Assembly (NCBI GenBank): GCA_008711295.1
Contig: VUYV01000045.1
Span: 4,792,770 to 4,856,769, forward strand
DNA from: Anarhynchus alexandrinus
Taxonomy: Eukaryota > Chordata > Aves > Charadriiformes > Charadriidae
Direction of reading: 5' to 3'
DNA: 64,000 nucleotides
The notes beneath the pieces were generated by a model that was given only the letters and a program-made list of their open reading frames with translations, had not been told where the DNA came from and searched no databases. The position numbers were made by a program, and so were the translations under genes. Position 1 is the stretch's first letter; the number at the start of each line of letters is the position of its first letter. Positions 43,030-54,839 of the stretch are shown here, piece by piece.

Positions 43030-46000
43030 TTGGTGATACTTTCTTTCGTTTGTAGTGTACAAGTGTCACTGAAATATCAGAAGCACCCTGGAGACTTTTG
43101 GACCAGATCTTTAACTGATTTCACTTTCGCCAGTGGAAAAAAAACTAAATTTGGTGGAATGGGCCAAGCATAATGCAGGAGAAGGAGAACCCTGGATGAA
43201 GTTTTCTAGAGGTTTCTAGAGCTGAGCAGTGGTTGCTTTCCCTTTTGATAGACCATCAGCCCTGAAAATGTCCTCTTAGAACCTGCTGAGCTCTTGCCTG
43301 GTGACTGATTTTTGCGGTCCTTTTCCTGGGTAGCAGCGATATGGTGTCCCATTGTGTCACTCATTAGGTAGAGGATAATGGCTTCACATTGCAGGTTTCC
43401 TTGGAGAAGTTTCAAAAGCTGATGTGATGTGGGATACATATATGAAACTTTAAGGTGGTGTTTGTACTAGGAATGCCCTGTCATACTGCGCCCTGGTCTA
43501 CCCTTGTCTGATAGATCATCACCATGAAACCTGAGCAGCGCCTTTCGCAAGAAATGTTTTGGGTTTTATTGTGTTGCGCTTGTTGAGAGTCTGTAACCGA
43601 GCTGTCAGCTTGGCCTGTCCCTCAAATATCAACACAGCCCTGTGGAAGAACAGAGGTTTTATATGTGGATTCAGGCATTTTGGTAGACCTTCATCTTTTC
43701 TGAGTTGTTTACTCAGAAGAGTGATGCTCCTGTTAATAAACACAGTTGATTTGTGTTTTGAAGAAAGAAACCTGACTGCAAAGAGTGAAATTTCATGTAT
43801 ACCTACAAAACACAGCAGAAAGCATATGCATATTTTACTGAATTTTTTAAGAGGTGTTCTGATGCAATTGGATATTATACATACTGACTTCCAATGCTTC
43901 ATGCAATAAAAAGAAGGAAGTACTGTAAAATATGGCCAGAGTAATTTTAAAGAGCTTTTTTTTTTTTTTCTTTTTTCCCCTGCTAGGCATCCCAAGTGTT
44001 GTAAAGAAAGCAGCATCCTTAAATGTGCAGTCTAATTAATGTGTCATATATTACCGCTGTAGTGGTCAGAGTCTTCAGGCAATGCTAAGTGACTAGATTT
44101 GCCAAAGCAAAATGCCTGTATTGAGTCACTAGTCAAAATGAAACATTTTGGCTGCAGAGTAGTGACTGTTGTGACATCTGTGGCGTATATAGGGTTTGGG
44201 GTTCAATAGCTGATCTCAGCTGAACTTTAACAAAATATTCAGAACGGATTGAAATAAAACAGCCACGAAGGCCCATTCTACTTTGGGTGCAAAAAAATGG
44301 AAAAAAAATGCTACTGATGTTTAGCATGCGTCTGGTTTTGTTTTGACATGTGGTGACCACAGGGCTTAGTAAACAATGACAGGTTTTAAAATAAGCTTGT
44401 ATAATAATTGGTGTGAGCGAAAAACAAACGCGAGCTCAGATACTATAAATGTCTTCCTATGTAATTCTTCCCAGGGTGAGGGCGTCTGTCAGAGGCAGTG
44501 CAGTTGCTCATTCAAGAAAGTGTTTGAAAGACACTGATATTTTCATGTGAAATGCAAGTGGCTTCTTCTGACACGGTGTGAAAGGGGGCATATCTGTTCG
44601 CAGAATCTGCCGTGGTTGCATAATTAGGATTGCGTAACTTTTAAACTAAAACCACCTCACTTCCCAGAAAATTCAGCGATATTTTCCCTCTAAGATGAAA
44701 ATGCTAGGCAAAGGCCCGATATTTGCCTAATATTTCCATTTGGCAACAGAATAATAATTACTTTGTACATAAACATGATGCAATATTTACACAAATTTTG
44801 ATTTTATTTTCCTGGGAAGACTTGGGGAAAAGCTGTGTGGTATCTTAGCAAGGACTTACCAGGACAGGTCTGTTCTCCCCAGCTGCTGCCCAACGTTGCA
44901 GTTCTTCTGTGAAAATGCAGAGGCATTTCAGACTTTGCATGTCATTTCGGTTAGGAAAATTGTTCTATCTGCCAGCTTCAGCAGTTTGAACTCTCCAGTG
45001 ACACTGTTCTTACCCTTCTTACTGTAGATTATGTTTTATAAATGTAGAAATGACTACAAACCGCATCCTCATGGAAATCTTGCTCTTTGCATACACGTTA
45101 TCTTTCAGAAGGGCTGCTAAATTCATAGTTTAGTTAATCTGTCCTTTATAAGGTGCAAAATTTCCCTTTCTGATTAACACATTTCTTTGTGTTGAATTGA
45201 GAAAAAATTCTTTACTCTCAGTAATTTTCACCAGTTCTGGCAAATGTAAAACTTTCATTGCAATCTCAATGGCATCACATAGCATCCTTGGTTAGTGTCT
45301 GAGCCTTTGCTTTTCACAGATTTTAGGTATTTGGCCTTTTGGGGGCTACATAATGCCTATTTGTTTACATGAGAATAGTTTGAGGCCAAGAGCAGGGCCA
45401 AAGATGCATTTCTTTTCTACACTGCAGGCATGAAAGAAAGTAATCACACCTACAAATAGCGATCAGAAACTATTTTGCACTTTACTGCTTTGGCATGGTG
45501 TCTGTACGCTCAATTGCTGTGGCTCAGGAGAAGGTGAGATAGAGTTGAGTTTCTGCTGATGAAGAGAGCAGCCCAAGAATTAAGAGCTCGTTTTGTATCT
45601 CAGCACCGCTTTGGATACTACTATACGTTGTTAATGTGTATTTAGTAAATACTGTTTACTTCCTGCTTCACTCACCCTTGAGAGAAACTCATTCTTCTGC
45701 AGGTTAGGACCAATGGGATCAGGCATCCTATAAACCTAACTTCAGCCATCAAAATAGTGTTTAAAGAGGACCTTAGTGGTGGGCATCTGTTTCTGACTGT
45801 TCTCTGCATGGAACTGCTCTCACTCTTGTAAGTCACTGCGTACTATGATTCAGAAGAAAAGGGGGGGGGAGGGGACAAAGCGACTGATATTTTTGTTGCC
45901 TTCTGAAATTTTAATAACACTGGAAGTGCTGTCTGTCAGCTCTACCATTGCTCTGCCGTCCCTTTTTAAAGTCCACGTGGGAAATGATTGGTATTTTACT

Positions 46001-46273
46001 CATCTGTTTTCGTATTTTAACTTGTTCCCCTAGGAAATAAGTAACATTGTGAGAAGATTAGCAGTTTATATAATTCTCTTGTTTAGTTTCATATCTGAAT
46101 GGTCCCTATAGAGATAGATTCAGGATGTCCGCGTCGGAAGATGGTCAGTCAGAATAGGTAGTATTATCTGACACGTTTAAGCACCTCCGCCAGACTCTTG
46201 TGCGCACAGCAAGGTTAGGCAACCAGAAACAAAATATTTACCTGATCCTTTAAAAGCAGTGGGATCAGAGAGA

Positions 46274-46292
46274 TCAATTAGCTGCTAATTGA
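46274..46292. promoter_or_regulatory. perfect inverted repeat with two homeodomain cores
   Basis: Two 8-bp arms (tcaattag at 46274-46281, ctaattga at 46285-46292) flank ctg. Each arm carries a TAATT/AATTA homeodomain core, giving two half-sites facing each other. It may bind a homeodomain dimer or pair. This is inference from sequence alone. Confidence 0.3.
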
Positions 46293-46442
46293 CTGACAAG
46301 ATTGTTTGTCCTGTCGGCTGTTTTGGCATCTCTTTGATAGCAGGTTTTTGTTCAATTCAAGGAGAAGAACTGTGATTTGTTTGCAAAATTTTACCTATAA
46401 AGGAAGTGTTTAAGATTAATTTGGCTCCTGTGTAGCTTTTTC

Positions 46443-46463
46443 TTTTTTTTTTTTTTTTTTTTT
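46443..46463. repeat. poly-T run (21 bases)
   Basis: An uninterrupted T run. It could be the tail of an old minus-strand retroposon, but I see no recognisable element to its left. Confidence 0.9.
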
Positions 46464-48716
46464 AATAGTCATCCTGTGGAAATAAGTCTGTTTTCGGTTG
46501 GACTTTGGCAACGTGAAAGCTTTTTTTATACATTTTTTCCATCCGGTAGTAATGTGTACATTGTGTATGATGCTGAAACAGGAAATAGTGATGTACTTTA
46601 AGTGAGCAATCCTTCGTCTATGGCTTCTTAAAATACACTCAACTTGAATTTAAGTTTTTTGGGGGGTGCTATTTTTCTATAGAGAGTGGCAATTTAAAAT
46701 TATATTTGAGATACTTAACCTAGCAAAAACTGAGTGTTTTGCTGCAGCTGTGCTCTAAGCTTTTCTGATGCAAGCCAGCATCTCTTAAAGAAAATCGCCC
46801 ATGCTTTCTCAATACCGTGTAATTGAACATTTATTGCAATATATGTTCCGAATTTCTCTGTAGACATCTTAGAGGTGCTAGATTAGTTTATTTTCACCTT
46901 GTAAAAAATAACCTCAGATATTTAGTATGTAGGGTGTCAGAGCCTAAACCTAAGCGATACCTGATTCTCTTTGGTTTTATGAGGAATAAATCTGGAATTA
47001 CGTCCTTAGATTTGCTACTCATTGCCTCAGATTCATACCAGGATAATGTAGAGCAGAATTTGCCTCCTACTTTTACTTGCTGTTGGAATAATTTGTCTCC
47101 TTTTAGTCGTTTTGAGTCAAACCTCATATCTGTTCAAAGCTCCTTGAAGTCAAATGAGAAACTCTTGTTTCATACCCGATTTCTCTGTAAGATCACCGCA
47201 GAAGGGATAGAGTGTGCCTGACCTCTGATTCGGTGGGATCACATTCAGAGGAGGGAAGAGTGGTGTTGTTCTTCACAGCATATACCCATTGACATATATG
47301 TGAAATGTCTGAGACAGGTATAGGTTCCTATAGTTAAGGTTAACGGTGTTACAATATGACAGATTTGTTTATTTATTTGGTTTCTTAGTTGGCTTCAGCG
47401 TGCTTTTAAGCAGACAGGTTCCAGTTATCTTGTTCAACATACTCAGATAAAGTTCTCAGATAATAGTTTGAATTATCTGAATTAAGAAGATTAAGGTGAG
47501 CTTGGTAAAGCCTTAAAATGGATGAAATAATCAATACTACTACAATTAACTAAAATGTGCTCTTATATACCATCTCTCAACATCTGAGGTTCTAGAGTAG
47601 TTCTCAAAATATGAGCCAGATTTAGTGCAAGCACTGAAATAATAATCGCACGAATCAGGATGCCAGGTTCTACACCACTTCTAGTTTTATGTGCACAGAT
47701 TTTGTTCCTTGAAAACAGCAGCTACCAGGGACACAAACGTGCGTTCATAGAAACCTGAGAGTAAACGCCTGAAGTCGGTGTTTGGTCACGGCCAGCTTGC
47801 AGCCTACCCTTGATGCGCCTGTAACTGGATCCTCTTGGTCAGTCCCTTCAGTTCCTGGCTTCTTGGGGAATCCATGTCAGCACAAGCGTTTACCCAACAC
47901 AGCAATGGAGAGCAGATCCTGCCCTGTAGCTTCTCCTCAAGTCAGCTTAATACAGTCTGTTTGATCATTTCATAGTAAATTCACAGTGTGCTATGTGTAC
48001 TTCCTAAGCAGTACTTGTTTTTGTATTGTCTAGTACTTTTAAATGACATTTAAAAAAATACGTTGTAGTGATTAGTTCAGCTGCCCAAATTTAAAAAACA
48101 TGTGTGTTATTCTAAGTGTTGCAGGGTATTTTCAAAACTGTGATTCTCTGGCTGGTTTTGGAGAATGGCAATATGTTCAATAAAGCACTGAAATCCAGAG
48201 GCCAGGCAGAACATCTGCGGTGGAATTAAATGAAAAAATTAGAGTAGTATCTTCAAATGTGAAGAGGCAACAACAGCAATTACAATATAGAAAGCGGTAG
48301 ATTAAAATAAATACACCTAACCTGTTTTAAAAGGGCTGCCTTCTTGGAACCGCTTGTGTAAAAGGATGTCTTACAACTCCTGCCAAACTGCAGCAAAAGC
48401 ACAGGCATCCTTGCATTCCCCAGTAATTCAAGACTTTGCCAAGTACCAGTGGTTGACAGAGGAATTTACAGTCATTCCTAGAGGTGTTCAAATAGACAGG
48501 TAGAAGGCCAGCTACAAAACCACAGTCAGATGGGACCCCTCGCCAGGGGCTGTTGGAAATGCAAAGAGAATCTCTCTGGTGAAGAACGGGAAGCCTCTTT
48601 TACAAAACTGGGAAATTTAAGAAGTGTTTCTTCTTCCTTATCTTTTTAGTCAGTACAGTTCAAAGACGGAAGTGTGGTGTCAAGTAGTATAAAAAAGCTT
48701 GCAGTTGGTTATCTTT

Positions 48717-48734
48717 TTTTGTTTGTTTGTTTGT
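48717..48734. repeat. (GTTT)n microsatellite
   Basis: A T-run is followed by four repeats of the GTTT unit. It is a simple repeat. Confidence 0.85.
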
Positions 48735-51700
48735 GTAAAATGTCAAAACTATATACCCCGAGGACTGCATTCCTTTTGTTACATTGCTCCATAACATCCG
48801 CAGCCCGTGAATGAATATGTAACCTGTAACCTCGCGCAGAAGGATGCACAAATGCTCGTCTGTCTTCGTGCCAGTTAAATCCTTCCGTTCAGAGATGCAC
48901 ACTGCCTGCTGGTTGAGAGCTCTTCTTCAGACTTAGCCCACCTATGACTTTGCCTAGGTAGAAGAAGCTGTAAATCCATGTTTTATCAGGGTTCCCAGTG
49001 TTTTGTTGTTGTTTTTTTTTTCACTGGGATGTCAACACCAAACAGCTCTTTGGGGAATATCGTTAGTGGGGCAGAGCGAAACGTAGGGTAGGACAGCAAG
49101 CCAAAGGCGTGCTTTCTTCCCAAAAGGCCAAGGCCATTTTCTTCTCAGTTGCAGGTGGGGAAGAGCTCAGAGGTGGCCTCTCTTTCTTGTAAGGCCGCTT
49201 GGCTGCTGGGTTTATCCCAGACATAAACTAGACTTGCCTAATAAGGGTCTTGGCAGAGGTCTGTGCCTGAGTGTAAGGATTTCGTAGGAGCCACTGCAGC
49301 TTGTCTGTGCTCGCGCTTGCCCTATAGAATACAAATTCTTCAGGGGCCAGTTACTGCGGTTTTAGGCCGGCTTTGTGCTGGCAGAGCTGGACAGAAAAGA
49401 TTTAAAACAGGGCTGGATCTGACCCTTAGTCCTTACGCTAGAGTCAATATTTATTCTGTATGGTGCACTCAGGATTTAGCCTGGAAGACATAAGCTTCCA
49501 ATTTGTTCACTTGCAAGAGCCGTAATATGAGCTACAAATTGAGAAGTAGTAAAAGTTGTATTTTGCCAAATTTTATTTTAAAGCTGTTGAGTGTAACCAT
49601 TTTAATGGTCTGAAAAAAGAGGGGGAAAAAAAAAAGAAAGGAAGGAATAAGCTTGGAGCTCTGCAGTCAACCAGATACATCCCCTGCATGCAGCTCACAA
49701 AGGCACCTTAGGAGAAGGAGCGACAGGATAATGCTCCTTTCTAGAAAGTTTTAAAAGTCTTGATTTAGTAGGTGCATCTGACATAAATACAGCTCCCAGT
49801 TTCCCAGTAATCTTCTCATACGCAGCGTTTTCACAGAAGTAGAATGTCCAGGTTTGAAATGGGCAGATAGTGCAGTCAGTGTGGCTGGGGGAGCTGGCTC
49901 CTGGGCCACATTCCTGCTGGGAAACCTGGCTTGGGCCCCGGCCAGGCAGGACTTTGCAGCTCCTGTCAAACGATGTGCTCAGCGCAACTCCCGTACGCCT
50001 TCTGATCCGTGTAGGTGGGCTCCTCTTCGTCACTCCAGCGGAGCCGAACCGTGCCAAAGGTATTAGAGAAAACGAGCGTTTTTATCATCCTCGGTTCCTT
50101 AGTTTGAAATGTGCAGTACTTGAGATATAGGGAGTTTCTGTCTATTGAATAGTATATCTCTGATAAAGAGCAATGTTGAAAAGTATATTTACAGTGTTTT
50201 CTAAAAGAGAAACCATCAGTTGAAAAATGGAAGTCTGTTGTTGGCTTAAGCTAGGCTGTGGATGCAGGCAGATGAGCTAGAGGCTTGACTGGAAAAAAAA
50301 CAGACAGAACGCAAACTAGCTTTGCAGTGTCTTAGGTTTCTCCAGTTAGGCCAGTCTCCCTTTAGGGAGGGGGGAAAAAAGAAAAAAAGAAAAGAGACCG
50401 AAAGAAATAATATTAAAACCATCTTTGACACAGGATGGATGGCAGCTCAAACCAAACCAGAAATGATTATGTTGCTTCTGGAAAGGGATTTATTTTCCCC
50501 AGGAGAGTAACTCTGACCAAACTTAAGCCATCAATAATCCCTGTAATTAGTCTATACCTGTTTCATAGTGTAGGTCGAAAAATTATATAGAACATTCTGA
50601 AAATAGCAGGACCACAGAATGGCTTGAACTCTGTAACAGAGGTCTCAGTCCAGAACAGAAAATTGTTGGAAGTATATTAGCATCATCTTTTTGCTCAAAT
50701 AAAACCATTACTGTCACATTTCTGTGACTGGCAGATTTCTTCTCTAAAGGTGCTCTCGGTAGAGGGAGTATGGAACAGAAAGGATACTCCCATCTTCTAG
50801 AAATTTCTTCCTCACCATTTGCAAAATTGCCTAATAAGGAGAAAAGTATTTTTCTTTGAAGATGGCTAATAACATTATGCTCTGGCAGTGAGGAACATTC
50901 CCTCTCATCCCTGTTTCTACTTCTCAAGCCATACATTTTCCTTTACATCCGTGCTCGTATATTGGCATCATTACTGACCTGAGATTCGGCTTAGCTCAGC
51001 TGTCGAAAATGGTTTGGCACTTACCTGCCATTTCCTCATAAGGCATTGCAGAGCTGCTCCGTAGTAACCGCTTCTGATGTATTGTAAATAGTGCACGAGG
51101 ATTTCTTTTTCTGTTTGTAATGACACTTTTTATTCGAGGAAGCGGATTAAGAAAATTTAAAAAAGTTTTACTTTGATTACTGGTTTTTTTCTTTTAGAGA
51201 ATCAGACAAGAGTTATTTAAAAAGCCATTAGCTCATCAAAGCTAAATGACATTATGACCTAAAATATTCTGGTTTGTATTTGATAGCTTACTATTATTTT
51301 GTACTATATGGGATTCTCTACAGTTACAAATTAAAAATATGTTCTCCATATTTGAATAAAGCAGCAGTCAATTAGCTATTGCTGTTCTAACTACTGATGT
51401 GTTATTTGTACTATGAAATAAATAATTGATAGCAGGTGGCACAGTAGAGATTCTACTAACACCAAGTCACGGGGCTTTACTACCATCCATTTGTTCTTTG
51501 AAAGTGTTATTAATTACAAAGAATTAAAATTATTATTCAATTTTTGACAATTCTTTTATCGACTTTCCTATTTTATCATCTGTTGGTTTTATTCAGTGGA
51601 GAAAGCATGAGTGCTCTGGCTGTTTTTCTGACAGTTTCTAATGGAGGATCATTATAGTAGCCTATATCCCATACTCTGAAGCTAATACTCCAGCTATTTC

Positions 51701-52594
51701 TAAAGATCTGTTCTTTAGAGATGCTCTGAATGTTGTCCTAAATAAAAACCATATAGAAAAGCCATAATTGTTGTGTTTGTTATCACAATTGAACAAACAT
51801 CCTTTTTAATGAAACAAAAGCCAAAATCTGTTTTTAATATAAGATTTGTTGAAAATTGGAAGGGACAGTCCTCCTTTGATGGGAGAAATGCTCTTTAGGC
51901 AGGAAGATGATGTTCGGGCTCCCTTTTTTAGGGTGTTCTCTGTGCTGGCCTTTTCTGCAACACAAAGAGTAGCCTGCAGTCTGGTGATGGCCAGACAGGT
52001 CGCAAATCACGGCAGTCACAGAAATCTTTTAACCATGTATTTGGTCTGTAGGTTTCTTCTTTGAGAAGGACGCCATATATTCATGAGCAGTATCCCACTG
52101 GTGTTAACTGGTTTGGAAAATTACTCGCGTTTCACTACATTTTCTTGTACCTGAGTGGTGACACACCCTGACCAGGGTTTTGTTCTGGTCCCTGAAACAT
52201 TTAATGAGAGGCTGGGAGCCTAAAAGTATTAGCTGGAGAGAGTCATTGAAAGGGGATTTGCCAATGGGATTCAGGGATAATCCAGGCTTAGCAAAGGCAT
52301 AGGAATGAAGAAGGACATTGGCAGCTCTCTCTTTACCAATTCAGGAAGGTGAGACTGCATTCGTTTGGACTTGCAGTTTTTCATCTACACACTAGAAACA
52401 TAAACACATTAAAAAGACACTCACTCACTACGCTTCAAATGTGGTTGCTCAGACCACATCGACACAACATGAAATTTTGTCAGTGGATGGATAAATGAAA
52501 TTTTAAGCCCTCTACTGTAGAGAATAGAAGACTTTCTTCAGTATCTATACTTAATATCAAAAATTTCTTATGACTGTATTTTTTTTTTCTACAG

Positions 52595-52639
52595 GAAATT
52601 TGAAGATAGTCATGCCTATTAGATGCCTAGAAGATGCAG
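52595..52639 (+). other. candidate last noncoding leader exon of HIVEP2
   Basis: The 45-bp segment follows a strong polypyrimidine tract and acceptor (ttttttttctacag) and ends at a donor (gatgcag|gtaatt). It lies 1.8 kb upstream of the giant exon on the same strand. It contains an ATG at 52612 whose frame stays open to the donor. After splicing to 54458 the frame runs directly into the ATG at 54472 and stops at 54501, so the two form one 23-codon upstream ORF. The continuity is suggestive but could be chance in so short a frame. There is no transcript evidence in hand. Confidence 0.45.
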
Positions 52640-53180
52640 GTAATTGTTTTATATTCCCATTCCCTGTGTGTTTTCCTGCACTTTGCTAATGTTTCTTCAA
52701 GTCAAATTCAATTTTTCCATTTCATTCCAGAATGAAAAATACTCCTGTATCTCTAATACTTCTTTTTTTAACATTTCCTTGCTACTGTAAAATTGTGACT
52801 GCCTTTATAATTCTCACTGTTTCATCCAGAAAATATCCTGTGTTTGGATAATATGGAAGCAGGAAGCCTACATTGTTCTTCAAATTCAAATGCTCTACTT
52901 GTCTATGGAAATCATACCTCTGAGCCTTTCTTCTTTATAATAGAACTGTGGAAACCTATTGCATTTAAGCATAAAAGGTGCATGCATAGCTGGATCGAGT
53001 CATAGCTCATTTCTCTAATACATGTTTTACCTCTAGCAAGACATTCTTGCTAAAATGTAATATAGTGATTGGAAGATGTGGAAAGGTACCAGTAGTCTTG
53101 TGTTCAGAATGCTTATTTGATGTCTGTCTTTTCACTGTTTAAAAGTAGTTTAAAAGGGTGATCAACACCTTTTTGTAAAG
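52640..53180 (+). other. candidate HIVEP2 leader intron, left part
   Basis: AT-rich sequence between the candidate 45-bp exon and the CR1 insertion. Nothing else is recognised except the hairpin at its right end (53164-53185). Confidence 0.5.
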
Positions 53181-53829
53181 GTGTTAGATGATCAATGTGC
53201 GATCGCAGCCCAGAAGGCTAACCACATCCTGGGCTGCATCAGAAGAAGTGTGGCCAGCAGATCAAAGGAGGTGATTCTGCCCCTCTACTCCACTCTCCTG
53301 AGACCCCACCTGGAGTATTGCATCCAGCTCTGGAGTCCCCAACATAAGAAGGACATGGACCTGCTGGAGCGTGTCCAGAGGAGAGCCACGAGGATGATCC
53401 GAGGGCTGGAGCACCCCTCCTATGAGGAGAGGCTGAAGGAGTTGGGGCTGTTCATCCTGGAGAAGAGAAGGCTCCGGGGAGATCTTATTGCAGCCTTCCA
53501 GTACCTAAAGGGGGCCTACAGGAGAGCTGGGGAAGGACTTTTTACTAGGGCATAGGACGAGGGGGAATGGCTTCAAACTGGAAGAGGGCAGGTTTAGATT
53601 AAACATTAGGAAGAAGTTTTTCGCTTTAAGGGTGGTAAGGCACTGGAACAGGTTGCCCAGAGAAGTTGTTGAGGCCCCATCCCTGGAGGTGTTCAAGGCC
53701 AGGCTGGACGTGGCCTTGGGCAACCTGGTCTAGTGGGAGGTGTCCCTGCCTATGGCAGGGGGGTTGGAACTCGATGATCTTCAAGGTCCTTTCCAACCTA
53801 AACCATTCTATGATTCTATGATTCTATGA
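53181..53829 (+). mobile_element. 5'-truncated CR1 non-LTR retrotransposon
   Basis: This is the 3' end of a CR1 LINE in the same orientation as HIVEP2. The first 375 bp encode the C-terminal part of the CR1 ORF2 reverse transcriptase (family-typical segments such as [27 protein letters not shown] and [18 protein letters not shown]). The frame is closed by a TAG at 53553. The remaining family sequence ([13 protein letters not shown], then [11 protein letters not shown], then [12 protein letters not shown]) continues in another frame, so a frameshift lies near 53540, and a TAG interrupts it again at 53731. The 3' end has the conserved 'gatgatcttcaaggtcctttccaacct' type block and three ATTCTATG octamers at 53807-53829. 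It is inactive. Good preservation makes it younger than the fragments at 10.4 and 43.0 kb. Confidence 0.93.
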
Positions 53830-54457
53830 TCTAAAGTAAGAAGTACCTCACTTTAGCCATCTTAAACTTTGGTATATACTCCAAGGTAGTCATCTAGGAT
53901 TTCTGCTTAGCTGACAGTGAGAAACAGGCATCTCCAGAGGCACCCGTCACGATATGGAAAGATTTCTCCTCTGGAAGTAGGAGATCACCCTCCTCTGACT
54001 TTAGAGGAAGACCAGGTGACTAAAGTGCACGTCTGAACTGTAGGTCAGTAATACTGGATAAGGTAATTCCCACCCACGATGTTAGGACTCTATTTTCGGC
54101 AGTGATTTGCTGAGAAAGCTTTGACAGTAGGTATTGGACTTTCTGAGAACTGAGCCTTTAAACTGTCCCCAGAAAGCCTTCCAAAGCTGCTATTCAATTT
54201 GGAAAGTGTAGATCCCTGTTTTCTCTTCCTAGGGCTTTTACTGAGTAGCTATTACGCTTGTGTGCAATCTCTGGAGCCAGTCTTTACTGTGTCTCCTCAC
54301 AAAAGGGGGCTTTGTGAAATGTAGTTACCTTTACTTCAGTCCCTCAATATTTTTCATGAAAGGCTCAATGGAAGTGCAACTGACTGCATCGGTGTTATTT
54401 TGCATGGCTGTATTAATTGGTGTGTGTGGTTTCTTTGTTTATGCTTTTTCCTTACAG
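53830..54457 (+). other. candidate HIVEP2 leader intron, right part
   Basis: Sequence between the CR1 element and the acceptor of the giant exon. The acceptor is ttatgctttttccttacag, ending at 54457, and its polypyrimidine tract is clear. A frame at 54260-54484 runs through the acceptor and is not considered coding. Confidence 0.6.
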
Positions 54458-54471
54458 ATACCTGTGTCACC

Positions 54472-54501
54472 ATGGAAGAGATGAAGAGAACTTTGCTTTA
54501 G
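54472..54501 (+). CDS. upstream ORF 1 in HIVEP2 leader (9 codons)
   Basis: The start sits in an optimal context (tcaccatgg) only 14 bases inside the exon. The peptide is MEEMKRTLL. If the candidate exon 52595-52639 is spliced to this one, the frame extends back to an ATG at 52612 and the peptide becomes 23 residues. A role in restraining HIVEP2 translation is inferred from its position and context. Nothing shows that it is translated. Confidence 0.4.
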   Translation: MEEMKRTLL

Positions 54502-54550
54502 TAGATCACGAATATCCCTGGGTCATTCTGCATCTCAGTATTTAATAACA

Positions 54551-54574
54551 ATGGAAGATGTCCAAATGCTATAA
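54551..54574 (+). CDS. upstream ORF 2 in HIVEP2 leader (7 codons)
   Basis: ATG with A at -3 and G at +4 (strong context), peptide MEDVQML, stop TAA. It overlaps upstream ORF 3 in another frame. The evidence is context only. Confidence 0.3.
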   Translation: MEDVQML

Positions 54575-54638
54575 CAAGTCTTTGCAAATGTATAATAAAC
54601 TGCTTAGGAAAGTTCCTGCCATGAACAGAACTGTTTAA
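54558..54638 (+). CDS. upstream ORF 3 in HIVEP2 leader (26 codons)
   Basis: ATG with A at -3 but T at +4, in the same frame as the main ORF but closed by TAA at 54636-54638. Two further in-frame ATGs lie at 54588 and 54621. The peptide resembles nothing known. It would act, if at all, as a barrier to scanning ribosomes. Confidence 0.3.
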   Translation: MSKCYNKSLQMYNKLLRKVPAMNRTV

Positions 54639-54668
54639 TACTCACATTAGTGTACAGACACGAATCTA

Positions 54669-54839
54669 ATGCCTATAGACTACTGCGTGGAAAGTTCCAA
54701 AGAGAAAGAAAAGTCTGTGAACTTGCAACAGCCCTGGAAAAATGGGAGCAACAAAACTTTAAAAAGCACAGCTTTGGACACACTCCATGTGTCTGCACAG
54801 CTTTCAAGTGAACTAGCACTTAAGACCTTGTGTAACAAA
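54669..54839 (+). other. possible 57-residue N-terminal extension of HIVEP2
   Basis: The main frame is open from 54651, and an ATG at 54669 would add 57 residues before the canonical methionine. Its context is poor, so initiation here would be weak. The added sequence is polar, rich in S, K and L, with no domain I recognise. The annotated mammalian protein begins at the downstream methionine, so I treat this as leader that happens to be open unless comparative data show otherwise. Confidence 0.25.

Larger units (their letters stand above)
43030..52594. other. noncoding stretch, no gene recognised
   Basis: This is mostly AT-rich sequence. Long frames at 43519-44016 (minus) and 46823-47221 (plus, opened by a TTG) resemble no family. 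The region 51100-51800 is especially AT-rich with repeated TAAT/ATTA cores, of the kind often seen in conserved noncoding elements near developmental genes, but conservation cannot be judged from one sequence. It is probably intron. Confidence 0.5.
54458..54839 (+). other. HIVEP2 leader portion of the giant exon
   Basis: The exon begins after the acceptor at 54457. Its first 382 bases carry several short upstream ORFs: 54472-54501, 54551-54574, 54558-54638, 54742-54762 and 54787-54816. The main frame is closed by TAG at 54648 and then open from 54651, with an in-frame ATG at 54669 in poor context (C at -3, C at +4). The canonical start, by similarity to the mammalian N-terminus (M-D-x-G-D-T-A-x-G-Q), is at 54840, with A at -3 and G at +4. 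Such a leader is expected to limit translation of the main ORF. Confidence 0.75.
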